A stretch of 64,000 nt of DNA from Halomontanus rarus (GCF_017357405.1 NZ_CP071598.1:124001-188000); one strand, 5' to 3'; shown: positions 51,650 through 60,806, counted from the first letter of the stretch. Made by a program: numbers and translations. Notes: generated from the sequence alone by a model not told the origin.

Positions 51650-51703
51650 TATTTCATCTATTGTACCTATTTTGACTAAGTTACCTATTGCAGCTATTGT
51701 ATT
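51650..51703. repeat. Six degenerate 9-bp tandem repeats (TATT-rich)
   Basis: Consecutive 9-mers are TATTTCATC, TATTGTACC, TATTTTGAC, TAAGTTACC, TATTGCAGC and TATTGTATT. An 8-base partial unit precedes at 51642. It lies between convergent genes, like the 9-bp array at 3457. Confidence 0.6.
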
Positions 51704-51815
51704 GGTGTCGGACCGACATCCGTAGATCTGACGCCCCGATCTTCGCGTGCCTCGGCGTCGACTGGTACCCGTCGGCACACGAATTGTCCTGCGGAAATTC
51801 GAGGAGAGAGCCCCC

Positions 51816-54800
51816 TCACTCCTCCTCGCGGCGCGATTGGCGCTCGACTCGACCGCCGTCGCTCGCCGCCGGCGTCGACCGTCCCGCGGACACGTCGAAC
51901 GAGACGTCCGGGCCGAGATAGCGCGTCCAGAGCACCAGCAGCGCCGGCAGCACCAGCACGCTCGCGAGGAACGCGTAGACGATCGTCATCCCGGTGATGA
52001 TGCCGAACTGCTGGAGCGGCGGCAGGATGGCGAAGGCGAGGACGCCGAACCCGCCGACGGTCGTCGCGGCGCTTCCCAGCAGCGCGCCGCCGGTCCCGGT
52101 GACCGTCCGCGACATCGCCTCCCAGACCGAGCCGGTTCGCTCGAGTTCCAGGTTGTACCGTTCGCTTATGTGGATGCTGTAGGCCACGCCGAGACCGACG
52201 GTGAGGCTCGTGATCATCCCCGTCATGATGTTGAACGGGATCTCGAGTACGTACATCGTTCCCAGGATCCACGAGACGCTAAATACGACGGGGAGGAGCG
52301 TCACGATGCCGAGGGTTGCGCTTCCCTCCGTGATCCGGTAGGTGATCATCAGGAAGGCGAAGACGGCGACCAGCGTGATGAGCAGGCTCTCGATGACCGT
52401 GTCCAGCAGTTGCTCCTGGACGATATCGAACAGGATCGTCTGGCCGGTCGCGGTGGCCTGAACGCCGTTTCCGCTGAGACCGTCCGCGATCGCGTTCATC
52501 TCGGTCGTCACGTCGCTCATTGGAGCGCTCCCGATCGTCGAGATGACCATCCGAACGGCGTGGTACTCGCCGTCGTCGGTCCGGTGGATGACGCCGGCCG
52601 CCTCGTCGGGAGCGACGTCGAACAGGTCGTCGTACACCGCCTCGATATTCCGGTCCGGAAGTCCGTCACCGTCGGTATCGGCCGCGGTGTAGGTCGCGTT
52701 GAACGACTCGTTCTGTGCGGCGACCCGTTCCATCGTCCGCAGCGGACTCTGGATGTCCGCCTCGTCGCCCGAGAGGGTCACGACGACGTCGCTATCGGCG
52801 GCATCCTCCTCGGCAGTCTTCAACGCTCGTATCGTCTCCGGATTCGTCACGTCTCCATCGACCAAAATCTGGGCCTGCGAGTCCTCCCTGACGAAGTTGT
52901 CGTTGACGAACTCGAGGTTCGCTTTCATCGAATAGTCGCCGGGCTTGAACGGTTCGGGCAGGTCTTTGGTCCACGACGGCGGATCCTCCGCGATGAAGTC
53001 CTCCTGATCGAAGCTGGTGTCCACCTGCGTGGCACCGTACGCGCCGCCCGCGCTCAGGACGAGCGCCAGCACGACGACGACCAGCGGGGCTTTCCGGGCC
53101 GCCGTCGACCCGATGGAGAGCACTCGGCTGAAACCGCCGTCAGTACCGAACGCACGCTTCTTGCGGTCGACGCCGCGGCCCTCGAGGAACTCGTCGAGTT
53201 CGACTTTGAGTGCGGGAATCAGGATTCCGAAGACGAGCAGGGCGGCCGTGATCCCGACCGCACTCACGATGCCGAAGTCCTGAATCGGCGGGACCGGACT
53301 CGTGAGATTCGACAGGAACCCGATGACGGTCGTCGCGGTCACCCAGACGAGTGCGACGCCGACGCCCGCCAGCGCCACGCGCATCGATCCCCGAACGCCG
53401 GAACCCGTGGTCTGGCGTTGCTCGCGGTGGCGCATGAAGATGTGGATCGCGTAGTCGATCGAGAGCCCGATCAGCAAGACCGGGACGGCGATGAACATCT
53501 GGTTGAAGTCGATCCCCGTCCAGCCCATGAAGCCGAACGTCCAGACGAGAACGACGAGAATGCCGAACAGGCCGAGCAGGATGTCGAGGACGTCGCGGTA
53601 GGCGACGATCAGGGCGATCACGACGAACAACAACGCGAGCGGCCCGACGATGAGCAGACTGTCGGACATCGAGTTGTTGATCTCCTCGCCCATGATCCCG
53701 CCGCCGAAGACGATGACCTCGGAGCCGCCGTACTCGTCGTTCGCGATCGACTGCATGGTCAGTTGTGCGTCGACGAGCGCGTCGGACGCCATCCCCCCTT
53801 GCGCTTGACCGCCTCCACCCTCGGTCTGGTGGGTCACCAGGAGCATCGTCGCGTTCGCCTCCGTCGAGCCCGCTTGGTAGCTCGTCGGCATGAACGCAAG
53901 TCCGCTCATCTGGTCTGCGTCCTCGCTCAGCACCGTTCCGAGCGCGTCCTCGAATTCCGAGGCGTTCATCCCCTCGAGCGTTTCGATCTGGTCCTCGACG
54001 GACGAGGACGACGAGGTGTTCTCGAGTGCGGCCTGTTGGGTCTGCAGTTCTGCACCGAGTTCCTCCAGACGTTCGCCCTGCGCCTCGAGGTCGTCGCTTC
54101 GCTGCTGGAGGTCCTCGTACTCGGTGGCGAGGACGCCCTGCGTTCCGAGCTGGTAGGCCTCCTCGATCTGTGACTCGTTCTGTGCGCTCCGCAAGAGCCG
54201 TACCGACTCGTTGAACGTCGAATAGTGGGTGTCGCCGAGTTCGACGGACGAATTCGCCCGCACGCCGTCGAACTGCGCGCGCGGCGACGCCGACGGATCC
54301 TCGCCGAGGGTATCGAGCGCGCCGCGCAACGCCGCCGTCGTCGCGTTCAATTCGGCGCTTCGCTCCTCGAGTGCGGTCCGTTCCCGTTGGACGGACGCGT
54401 TCACCCGTTCGAACTCCGCCGCCGTCGCCTGTAGCTCGCGTCGTTGCTCGCCGATGCTCGCGGACATCGCGACGAGGTTTGCGACGCCGACCGTCGGCCG
54501 GTCGCTCGCGAGCGTTCGGTTGATCGTCTCGTTCTCCTGGAACGATTGCTGGAGCCGGAGCATTTCGACCAGTGACTCCTGCGTGATGGTATTGTCACCC
54601 CTCACGATCAACTGCGCCGTCGACGTGTTGTCCGGTCCGGTAGAGAAGTTCTCCTCGATGTAGGTCAACTTCTGTGCTTGCTCGGTATCGCTCTGGAACT
54701 GATCGAGTGACGAGGACTGCTCGATTGCGCCGGCACCCGCGCCGGCGACGAGCGTGAGGACGAGCATGAGTGCGATCACGACCCGACTGTGAGCCACGAT

Positions 54801-54830
54801 CGCGTCGGAGAGGCGCTCGGCCCGACTCAT
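51816..54830 (-). CDS. MMPL/RND-family membrane exporter
   Basis: This is a 1004-residue exporter with the MMPL layout: a first helix (SRVVIALMLVLTLVAGAGA), a large extracytoplasmic domain with coiled-coil stretches (about 130-290), helices 2-6, a second large domain and helices 8-12. Helix 4 has GLSIDYAIHIFMRHREQ with the proton-relay Asp. The matching helix 10 reads GLGVAYSIHISERYNLE, where Asp is replaced by Ala. Such pumps export lipids or drugs. The divergent TetR regulator and intervening operator-like repeats imply induction by ligand. The start MSRAERLSDAIVAHSRV is typical; the transcript seems to have a leader of about 200 nt. Confidence 0.88.
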   Translation of the reverse strand: MSRAERLSDAIVAHSRVVIALMLVLTLVAGAGAGAIEQSSSLDQFQSDTEQAQKLTYIEENFSTGPDNTSTAQLIVRGDNTITQESLVEMLRLQQSFQENETINRTLASDRPTVGVANLVAMSASIGEQRRELQATAAEFERVNASVQRERTALEERSAELNATTAALRGALDTLGEDPSASPRAQFDGVRANSSVELGDTHYSTFNESVRLLRSAQNESQIEEAYQLGTQGVLATEYEDLQQRSDDLEAQGERLEELGAELQTQQAALENTSSSSSVEDQIETLEGMNASEFEDALGTVLSEDADQMSGLAFMPTSYQAGSTEANATMLLVTHQTEGGGGQAQGGMASDALVDAQLTMQSIANDEYGGSEVIVFGGGIMGEEINNSMSDSLLIVGPLALLFVVIALIVAYRDVLDILLGLFGILVVLVWTFGFMGWTGIDFNQMFIAVPVLLIGLSIDYAIHIFMRHREQRQTTGSGVRGSMRVALAGVGVALVWVTATTVIGFLSNLTSPVPPIQDFGIVSAVGITAALLVFGILIPALKVELDEFLEGRGVDRKKRAFGTDGGFSRVLSIGSTAARKAPLVVVVLALVLSAGGAYGATQVDTSFDQEDFIAEDPPSWTKDLPEPFKPGDYSMKANLEFVNDNFVREDSQAQILVDGDVTNPETIRALKTAEEDAADSDVVVTLSGDEADIQSPLRTMERVAAQNESFNATYTAADTDGDGLPDRNIEAVYDDLFDVAPDEAAGVIHRTDDGEYHAVRMVISTIGSAPMSDVTTEMNAIADGLSGNGVQATATGQTILFDIVQEQLLDTVIESLLITLVAVFAFLMITYRITEGSATLGIVTLLPVVFSVSWILGTMYVLEIPFNIMTGMITSLTVGLGVAYSIHISERYNLELERTGSVWEAMSRTVTGTGGALLGSAATTVGGFGVLAFAILPPLQQFGIITGMTIVYAFLASVLVLPALLVLWTRYLGPDVSFDVSAGRSTPAASDGGRVERQSRREEE

Positions 54831-55052
54831 GTGTCGGTGTTCGTTCCGGACTGCGTGTTCAGCTTCACACTACGTGCACCGACGGGACGGCGCGGAAGGG
54901 CGCTGTTCGACGGAGCACCGGCCCGTGAGTGCGACACGGTCGCTCCGGCGTCTCGGTCGTCCGGGACCCGCATTCGGCCGTAACTGGAGCAGCCTTCCCG
55001 CACTACTCGTCGCGTCCGTTCGCCGGACCGCAGCAATACCTGGACCATCTTG

Positions 55053-55070
55053 TGACTGAATATTTAGTCA
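55053..55070. promoter_or_regulatory. TetR-type operator 1
   Basis: TGACTGAATATTTAGTCA is an 18-bp palindrome with one mismatched pair. It contains an AATATTT core that could also act as TATA box for the leftward MMPL transcript. Confidence 0.55.
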
Positions 55071-55148
55071 GCACCTATGAACCTTCTGTTTGACGGCCCT
55101 CGAAAGCACGGCGAGACCCAAAAGGGACGATGAGCGGTCGATCACTGG

Positions 55149-55166
55149 ACTGATCATCCATTCAGT
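55149..55166. promoter_or_regulatory. TetR-type operator 2
   Basis: ACTGA (55149-55153) and TCAGT (55162-55166) are arms 8 bases apart, just before TTTTATAG (55171-55178), the likely TATA box for the rightward transcript. Arms match those of operator 1. Confidence 0.5.
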
Positions 55167-55203
55167 TACCTTTTATAGCAAGCGACAGTAACACGTCCGT
55201 AGA

Positions 55204-55386
55204 ATGGAAACTGGACCGGAACCGTCTCGCAGGCGGACGGACTCCGAACTCACGACCGGGACCGACTCGAGCGCGACGATTGGGTCCGATGATCGATCGG
55301 TCGGTCGCACTCGCATCGGTCGCTCACCGTTTCGCCGCGGCGAAGACGATTCTCGAACGGGTCAGACGCGGGGGAGAGTACGATGA
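55204..55386 (+). CDS. Possible 60-residue leader ORF upstream of tetR
   Basis: The ATG at 55204 lies about 30 nt after TTTTATAG, the correct place for leaderless initiation. The ORF ends with TGA overlapping the tetR ATG (ATGA at 55383). The product (METGPEPSRRRTDSELTTG...) is Ser/Thr/Arg/Asp-rich with no recognised fold. It could be translated only to deliver ribosomes to tetR. A simple leader RNA is the alternative. Confidence 0.3.
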   Translation: METGPEPSRRRTDSELTTGTDSSATIGSDDRSVGRTRIGRSPFRRGEDDSRTGQTRGRVR

Positions 55387-55994
55387 CGCACTCGCCACCG
55401 TTTCTCGACGAGCCGACCGATACCCGGGAAGCGATCATGAAGGCGACGTACCACGCCCTCTGCAAACACGGGTACAGCGACCTCACGATACAGCGAATCG
55501 GGGACGAGTTCGAAAAGAGCAAGTCGCTGCTGTACCACCACTACGACAGCAAGGACGAACTCCTCCTCGATTTCCTCGAGTTCATGCTCGACCGACTCGA
55601 GGAGCGAGTTCCCGCTCACCGGGAGGGGGGTGCCGACGACCACATCGAGGAGATCGTCGACCGATCCTTCGGGATCGGGGCCTCCGCGACCGATCTCGAG
55701 TTCTCGCAGGCGCTCGTGGAACTTCGCGCACAGGCGGCCCACGACGAGGATTACCGGGAGTATTTCACGCGAAGCGATCAGTTCGTCCGCAAACACATCG
55801 CACACACGATCCGATCCGGTATCGAGCAGGACCTGTTCCAGCCGGTCGATCCGCGAGAAACCGCCGCGCTTTTTCAGGTCGTGTTCATCGGGACGATGAC
55901 CCAGCGGGTGACGAACGACGACGACACCATCGAGGACGCGCACGCGGCGTTCGAACGGTACGTCCGTGAGTGTCTCCTCGAGAGCGAGGACTGA
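55383..55994 (+). CDS. TetR/AcrR-family transcriptional regulator
   Basis: This is a 203-residue regulator. The N-terminal helix-turn-helix is TREAIMKATYHALCKHGYSDLTIQRIGDEFEKSKSLLYHHYDSKDELLLDFLEFML, the TetR signature, followed by an all-helical ligand domain. C-terminal FQVVFIGTMTQRVTNDDD is typical of haloarchaeal members. It is divergent from the MMPL exporter and probably represses it and itself through the repeats at 55053 and 55149. Confidence 0.9.
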   Translation: MTHSPPFLDEPTDTREAIMKATYHALCKHGYSDLTIQRIGDEFEKSKSLLYHHYDSKDELLLDFLEFMLDRLEERVPAHREGGADDHIEEIVDRSFGIGASATDLEFSQALVELRAQAAHDEDYREYFTRSDQFVRKHIAHTIRSGIEQDLFQPVDPRETAALFQVVFIGTMTQRVTNDDDTIEDAHAAFERYVRECLLESED

Positions 55995-56126
55995 TACCGA
56001 ACCAGCCGTCGTTCCGGCGACCGTTCGCGATATCGAGAGAGGGAGAGAGGTGAGAACGGAACGGTGGGGATCGAAACGGAGACGAGGGCGAGGACGATCT
56101 CGAACCCGAAATCGCCAACCGACCGC

Positions 56127-57368
56127 TCAGTGATCGTGGCTCCCGGTCGCGTCGTCGACGTAGACGAGCTCGTCCGCCGCTTCGAGCATGCGGACGCCCC
56201 AGGTAACGGTGACCGGGACGAGCGCGGTCGTGAAGATCGCGATGAAGACGAGGATCGAGAACATCGACTGATCGATGACGCCGGCCGAGAGGGCGACCGA
56301 CGCGATGATGATCTCGACGGTGCCGCGGCCGTTCATGCCGAAGCCGACGACCAGTCCCTCGAGGGAGGAAAGCGAGGTCGGCAGGGCGAAGAGCCAGGAG
56401 CCGATGATCTTGCCGAGGAACGCGACGGCGACCAGCGCCGCGAGGATGCCGAACGAGTCGAAGAAGACGCCGAACGTCATCTCGAAGCCGACGGTGACGA
56501 AGAAGATGGGGGCGAAAAAGCCCATCGAGAGGTCGTACATGACGGTGTGCATGTGCTCGTACAGTTCCGGCTGGACGTCGGCTTGCCGCAGGAACATGCC
56601 GGCGACGAAGCCGCCGATGATCATGTGCAATTCGGCGAGCGTCGCCAACTGGGCGAACAGCAACGAGACCAGCAGGGCGAACGTGAAGGCGGTCGTTCGG
56701 TCGACGAACCCGTACCGCTCGCTCAAGTTCTCGATGCGCGTCCACGCGAACGGGAGGAAGCGGTAGCCGATGAAGAGCGTCACCGCGAAGAAGCCGAGCG
56801 CCTTCGCGACGATGATCGCGATTTCGGTGACGTCGAGTGCGCCGGCCGTGACGTAACTGTCGACGCCGGCGAACGCGATGAGTACCCCCACGTCGGAGGC
56901 GAGTGCGCCCCCGAGTAGGACGTTCGCGATCCGCGTGTCGAGCAACTCGAGGTCGGCGAGGATGCGGGATTTCGTCGCTAGCGACGTCGCGGCCATCGCC
57001 AGTCCGAGAAAGAGTGCGGCTCCCGTCGAGACGTCGAGCAACAGGCCGGCCCAGTAGCCGAGTCCGAACGGGATGACGAACGCGCCGACGGCGATGAGCA
57101 GCGACTGCGGACCGAGTCGGAACAGCTCTCGGAGGTCGACCTCCATCCCGACGTACACCATCAGGAGGAACACGCCGAGCTCGGCCAGAACCGTCAGGAG
57201 TTCCGAGGGCTGGAGGAGTCCGAGCAAGGCCGGTCCGAAGACGATTCCGGCGAACAGTTCGCCCATCATGGTCGGATAGCCGAATCGCTCGGAGATGCCG
57301 CCGAAAACCCACGCGACGGTGAGCACCAGCAGCAGGCTGAGGATGTCGATGCCGGCCGCTTCAACCAT
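56127..57368 (-). CDS. CPA2-family cation/proton antiporter
   Basis: This is a 413-residue membrane protein with about twelve to thirteen helices. FGGISERFGYPTMMGELFAGIVFGPALLG and LAELGVFLLMVYVGMEVDLREL are the N-terminal CPA2/Kef blocks. GGALASDVGVLIAF holds the ion-binding Asp of helix 5, and VGFGMNGRGTVEIIIASVALSAGVI the helix 10-11 region. No TrkA-N nucleotide domain is attached; the C-terminus is a short acidic tail. It exchanges Na+ or K+ for H+, relevant in a salt-in organism. It converges with tetR; a TetR-type repeat lies 275 nt upstream. Confidence 0.88.
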   Translation of the reverse strand: MVEAAGIDILSLLLVLTVAWVFGGISERFGYPTMMGELFAGIVFGPALLGLLQPSELLTVLAELGVFLLMVYVGMEVDLRELFRLGPQSLLIAVGAFVIPFGLGYWAGLLLDVSTGAALFLGLAMAATSLATKSRILADLELLDTRIANVLLGGALASDVGVLIAFAGVDSYVTAGALDVTEIAIIVAKALGFFAVTLFIGYRFLPFAWTRIENLSERYGFVDRTTAFTFALLVSLLFAQLATLAELHMIIGGFVAGMFLRQADVQPELYEHMHTVMYDLSMGFFAPIFFVTVGFEMTFGVFFDSFGILAALVAVAFLGKIIGSWLFALPTSLSSLEGLVVGFGMNGRGTVEIIIASVALSAGVIDQSMFSILVFIAIFTTALVPVTVTWGVRMLEAADELVYVDDATGSHDH

Positions 57369-57758
57369 CGGTCGAACCCTCGTTCAGGCTTGTGAACGCT
57401 CGGGTCGGGACGGACGGACCGAAAACGGCGCTGTCCCGTCCACCACGTCGGCGGACTGCTGGCCGGTCCGGTCGCCTCCTCCCGAGCGCGACTCCGAGAC
57501 GGTCGACGAGTCGTTGCGTTTCAGTCATTGATGTGTATCCGCTGGCATCACTCGGCTTCTACGGCTCGTTCGTGTGGCTGTTCGCAGTGGTCATCTCGAG
57601 TCCGCATGCTCTCGGCGAGTAATCGGGATGTATAGCGTTTACTGACTGGTCAGTCAAAAACACTTCGGAACTCGCCTAGTTAGCTGTTCGGGTTACCACC
57701 CGCTGGCTCGGTCGGTTCTGTCGTGTGAAGTAGAGGGACCGCTGCGCTCAGAGAGTGG
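57369..57758. other. Intergenic region with a TetR-type inverted repeat
   Basis: In 390 bases I see the inverted repeat at 57643-57656 and TATA-like CTATACATC on the minus strand at about 57630. A plus-strand reading ending near 57622 has a hydrophobic stretch (LGFYGSFVWLFAVVISS) but no convincing start. Confidence 0.45.
57643..57656. promoter_or_regulatory. Inverted repeat TGACTG-GT-CAGTCA
   Basis: Perfect 6-bp arms around GT. The arm sequence matches the TetR-type repeats at 55053 and 55149, so the same regulator might act here on the antiporter transcript. Confidence 0.5.
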
Positions 57759-58190
57759 TCACTCGCGATCGTCGGAATCCGGATCCGCGTCCGTCAGACG
57801 CGTCGTACACCAGTGGCAAAATTCTAGCTCCGGATCGACCGTTTTCCCACAGTTCAGACAGGATACCGTCTCCGTCGCGTGGTGCGTCGGCGGTCGGGTC
57901 GATGGCTGGGCATCGGAGTACTTGGATCGCACCGCGAGTATATACGCGTCTACGACACTGGCCCCGGTAGCGAGGAGGAGTGGTGCGATCTGGTGGAGCG
58001 GCGGCATCTCTCCCGCCGCGAGCGTTTCGATCGCAGCCGTCGGAACGAACAGCGACGAGACGGCGATCACCAGAAGTACCCAGCCGGCGGCCCGCCGCCA
58101 GCGGCGGAGATACAGATGCCCGAACCCGGTGACCAGGAGACCGAAGAGAACGGCGAGCCACGGACGCGTGGTCGATGCGGTCGTACCCAT
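57759..58190 (-). CDS. Membrane protein with C-terminal zinc ribbon
   Basis: This is a 143-residue protein. Three hydrophobic helices (WLAVLFGLLVTGFGHLYL, AAGWVLLVIAVSSLFVP, IAPLLLATGASVVDAYILAV) precede a cytoplasmic zinc ribbon, CLNCGKTVDPELEFCHWC, with CxxC pairs 12 residues apart. Haloarchaea have many such small zinc-ribbon membrane proteins (I recall DUF7575-like). ATG 58190 has a TTAACTAT box about 26 nt upstream. The role is unknown; the ribbon suggests protein or nucleic-acid contact. Confidence 0.75.
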   Translation of the reverse strand: MGTTASTTRPWLAVLFGLLVTGFGHLYLRRWRRAAGWVLLVIAVSSLFVPTAAIETLAAGEMPPLHQIAPLLLATGASVVDAYILAVRSKYSDAQPSTRPPTHHATETVSCLNCGKTVDPELEFCHWCTTRLTDADPDSDDRE

Positions 58191-58290
58191 ACGGTATCGA
58201 GGTAGGTGCACGATAGTTAACCGTTCCGGAGGAGACGCGCTAGGACGAATCGCTGGCGTCATCGCGCAACGAACGACCGGGGCGGTCGAA

Positions 58291-59319
58291 TTACCGTCCG
58301 GAGAGACCGACGGCGTCGGCGAGTAACTCGTGAGATCGAAGGACGTCGTCGTGGTCCGCGATGATGTTCTGGACGATCACGTCGTCGACGCCGACGCGGT
58401 CCGTCAGCTGCTCCAGTAACGACCGCATCGTCTCCGGGCCACCCGAGATAGCGCGGGGCCACTCGTCCTCCGGAAGGGGCTCTGGCGTCGGCTCGGGGAC
58501 GCCACCGAGTTCGTCGACGGCCTCCTCGACCGAAGGGGTCCGACCGACGACGCCTCGCTGCATCCGCTGGTAGGACGCTTCGGCGCTCGCGCGGAGTCGT
58601 GCCGCCTCCCGGTCCGTCTCGGCGCACGCAGCGTTCACCGCGAGCATTCCGTGTGGTTCGTCCGGGCCAGCCCCCAGCGACGAGGGCTCGAAGTGCTCCC
58701 GGTAGGTCTCGAAGGCCTGTTCGGCGAGGTTCGGTCTGATGAACGCGGCGAAGCAGTACCGCAGGCCGAGTTCGCCCGCGATCTTCGCGCTCGAGGGACT
58801 GGAACCCAGTACCCACGACTCGGGGACGTCCGCCGCGGAACGAGCGATCTGCAACTCTGCGTAGGCGTGGTCGTCCGGAAAGCCGTCGTGAAGGTGCTCG
58901 ATCGTTTCCTCGATCTTCTCGGCGTGGCTCTCGTCGGGGTTACGCTGTCGGCGCTCCGTTCGGAGGGCGTGGTCGGCCGCCGGGATGCCGGTCGCCCGAC
59001 CGAGTCCGAGGTCGACGCGACCCGGGGCCAGCGCGTCGAGCGCACCGAACGTCTCCGCGACCTTGAACGGGCTGTAGTGGTTGAGCAGGACGGTTCCGGA
59101 TCCGATCCGGATGTCCGACGTCCGGGCGAGGAGGTGCGCGATCAAGACCTCGGGGGTGGTACTCGCGATGGCGTCGGCCATTCCGTGGTGTTCGGCCACC
59201 CAGAAGCGCGAGTAGCCCAGTCGCTCGGCTTCTCGAGCGAACTCCGTGGTGTTCTCGTACGCGTCGGTTGCGCTACCGCCGTCCGGTACGGGTGCGAGAT
59301 CGACGATCGAGAGGTTCAC
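58291..59319 (-). CDS. LLM-class flavin-dependent oxidoreductase (luciferase-like)
   Basis: This is a 342-residue TIM-barrel enzyme using FMN or F420. FAREAERLGYSRFWVAEHHGMADAIASTTPEVLIAHLLARTSDIRIGSGTVLLNHYSPFKVAETFGALDALAPGRVDLGLGRATG is the classic LLM block with the conserved AEHH and GRVDLGLGR. ESWVLGSSPSSAKIAGELGLRYCFAAF is the C-terminal cofactor loop. The start is GTG 59319, since the longer frame adds a Cys/Arg-rich stretch; TTTATT lies about 30 nt upstream. The substrate is unknown. Confidence 0.86.
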   Translation of the reverse strand: MNLSIVDLAPVPDGGSATDAYENTTEFAREAERLGYSRFWVAEHHGMADAIASTTPEVLIAHLLARTSDIRIGSGTVLLNHYSPFKVAETFGALDALAPGRVDLGLGRATGIPAADHALRTERRQRNPDESHAEKIEETIEHLHDGFPDDHAYAELQIARSAADVPESWVLGSSPSSAKIAGELGLRYCFAAFIRPNLAEQAFETYREHFEPSSLGAGPDEPHGMLAVNAACAETDREAARLRASAEASYQRMQRGVVGRTPSVEEAVDELGGVPEPTPEPLPEDEWPRAISGGPETMRSLLEQLTDRVGVDDVIVQNIIADHDDVLRSHELLADAVGLSGR

Positions 59320-59488
59320 ACGAGCCGGTTTCGCGCGATAGACGAATAAACGCTCGTTTCCTGACGGAGGAGACGGACGTCTCGGTCGTCGGCACTCGAA
59401 ACCGAGACGGTGGACGGCTGCGAGCGGCGGACGCCGGGATACCCCTCCGACCGCCACTCACTTCCATCTCGAGGACGAACGCGCCACC

Positions 59489-59773
59489 ATGGCCGCCGAG
59501 TCTACCGACGGCGTACGTGTCTGGCTCGTCGAACGAACGTACTCGGACGACGAACAGAACATCATCATTCTCGTGTACGCCACAACCGACGGCGAACGGT
59601 ACTTCCGCAAGGAGCGGGCGCTCACGTCCTTCACTGACGTCCGAGACACGACGGCGGCCGTCGACGCCGATCCGGGTAATCTCGGAGCCGTTACCGACCC
59701 CGACCGGATTGAGCGCTACGCCGTCGAAGCCCAGCGGATGAAGGACGCCCACGACCCCGACGACGTCATCTAG
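59489..59773 (+). CDS. Small acidic haloarchaeal protein, unknown function
   Basis: This is a 94-residue protein. VRVWLVERTYSDDEQNIIILVYATTDGERYFRKERALTSF suggests a small beta-sheet domain, followed by acidic helices ending KDAHDPDDVI. Acidity, codon pattern and an ATG preceded by CACC support a real gene. No family is recognised. It is divergent from the flavin oxidoreductase. Confidence 0.65.
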   Translation: MAAESTDGVRVWLVERTYSDDEQNIIILVYATTDGERYFRKERALTSFTDVRDTTAAVDADPGNLGAVTDPDRIERYAVEAQRMKDAHDPDDVI

Positions 59774-59862
59774 GGTCGCCAGTCGATGGCGCAATAGCGT
59801 TCGTCCTCGAGTATGCAGAGGCTCGTCGCAGACACGGTCACCAGACACGCAGACGACCTGAT

Positions 59863-60099
59863 TCACCCGCTCCACACCGTCTGTGACGATGGAGCGCTAC
59901 TGATGAAGTGATCGGGTCCCCGACTGTCCGACGGATCTAGCGTTATCGACGCGACGACTACGGGGAACCTCGAGGAGAGGGCCGATCCTCTCATCACGCA
60001 CCTCGAGGAACGTCGTAGCAACGTGTGGCCGATTACGTAGAACACGGCGACGACGAGGAGGTCGCGGACGGTTTCGGATTCCGTCGCGGCCTCGTTCAT
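59863..60099 (-). pseudogene. Possible decayed small membrane protein gene
   Basis: From ATG 60099 the minus strand reads MNEAATESETVRDLLVVAVFYVIGHTLL, an acidic start and one clear membrane helix typical of haloarchaea. It then turns into Arg/Ser-rich sequence unlike the first part. A frameshift or truncation near 60015 would explain the change. A chance ORF remains possible. Confidence 0.25.
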
Positions 60100-60245
60100 T
60101 CGGTGTCTCCCACGACCCGGTCGTCTGATCACAGTACTCACTCGAGGGTGCCGAGTCCGTTTCCGGTCGGTTCGAAGGCGTCGGTAGTCGAGTGTCTCCG
60201 GCCCGTTCACCCGCCGGTCCGACGAGCGACGCGACGAGGACGACA

Positions 60246-60806
60246 CTAACTGGCTTGCTCTCGTTCTCGCTCCCGTTCAGGTCCCTCTCTCGTGGGCACG
60301 GGCGAGACGGCATCGTCGCCGCGGATAATGGCGTATCCGCCGCCGATGAAGAGGAGCCCCCAGACCAGAAACGCCACGTCCCACAGGACGACGGGACCGG
60401 GACCGGCGGGCCAGACGTGGTGGATCGCGAGGAGGTGGTGATCGACGATTCCTTCGACGAAATTGAACAGTCCCCACCCGATGATCGCCGCCCCGAACAG
60501 TGTGCGTCGCGAGGCGGGAACGAAGGAGAGTCGCCACGCCCGCATCAGGAGGGTGATCCCGAGGAGCGTGAAGAGGTAGGTCACGCCGTGAAAGAACCCG
60601 TCGGCCATCACGTTCAGCCGGAGGTCGTTTGCCACGCTCGGATCCGGATACGACGACACCATGTTGTGCCACTGCAAAATCTGGTGTAACACGATGCCGT
60701 CGAAAAAGCCACCCAGCCCCACTCCGAGGACGATACCCGCGGTGACGAGCGGTTTCGCGAGTTTTTGGATCCCCAGCCACGTCTCCGTGTCAGCCGGTTT
60801 GCTCAT
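60246..60806 (-). CDS. DUF2243 family membrane protein
   Basis: This is a 186-residue protein with four hydrophobic helices. GGFFDGIVLHQILQWHNM, DGFFHGVTYLFTLLGITLL and FNFVEGIVDHHLLAIHHVW carry the repeated His-containing motifs of DUF2243 proteins. These conserved His pairs suggest metal or heme binding in the membrane, but the function is unknown. ATG 60806 was chosen; the longer frame lacks haloarchaeal character. The C-terminus is charged and low complexity. Confidence 0.82.
   Translation of the reverse strand: MSKPADTETWLGIQKLAKPLVTAGIVLGVGLGGFFDGIVLHQILQWHNMVSSYPDPSVANDLRLNVMADGFFHGVTYLFTLLGITLLMRAWRLSFVPASRRTLFGAAIIGWGLFNFVEGIVDHHLLAIHHVWPAGPGPVVLWDVAFLVWGLLFIGGGYAIIRGDDAVSPVPTREGPEREREREQAS

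Larger units (their letters stand above)
51494..51815. other. Convergent spacer with hairpin and 9-bp repeats
   Basis: In 322 bases I see a strong hairpin (51561-51579) and an AT-rich 9-bp repeat array (51650-51703). No gene is supported. Confidence 0.55.
54831..55382. other. Divergent MMPL-tetR control region
   Basis: These 552 bases contain two TetR-type inverted repeats (55053-55070 and 55149-55166), a TATA box at 55171-55178 and two short ORFs that end in ATGA overlaps with the exporter and tetR starts. The exporter-side ORF (54827-55048, minus) is Arg-rich and not accepted. Confidence 0.55.

Noticed and set aside
54827..55048. 73-codon minus-strand ORF overlapping the MMPL start as ATGA
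   Set aside because: The product is Arg-rich and not acidic. Any gene starting with ATGA has an open frame ending there, and no TATA box is at the right distance from its ATG. It is probably part of a leader.
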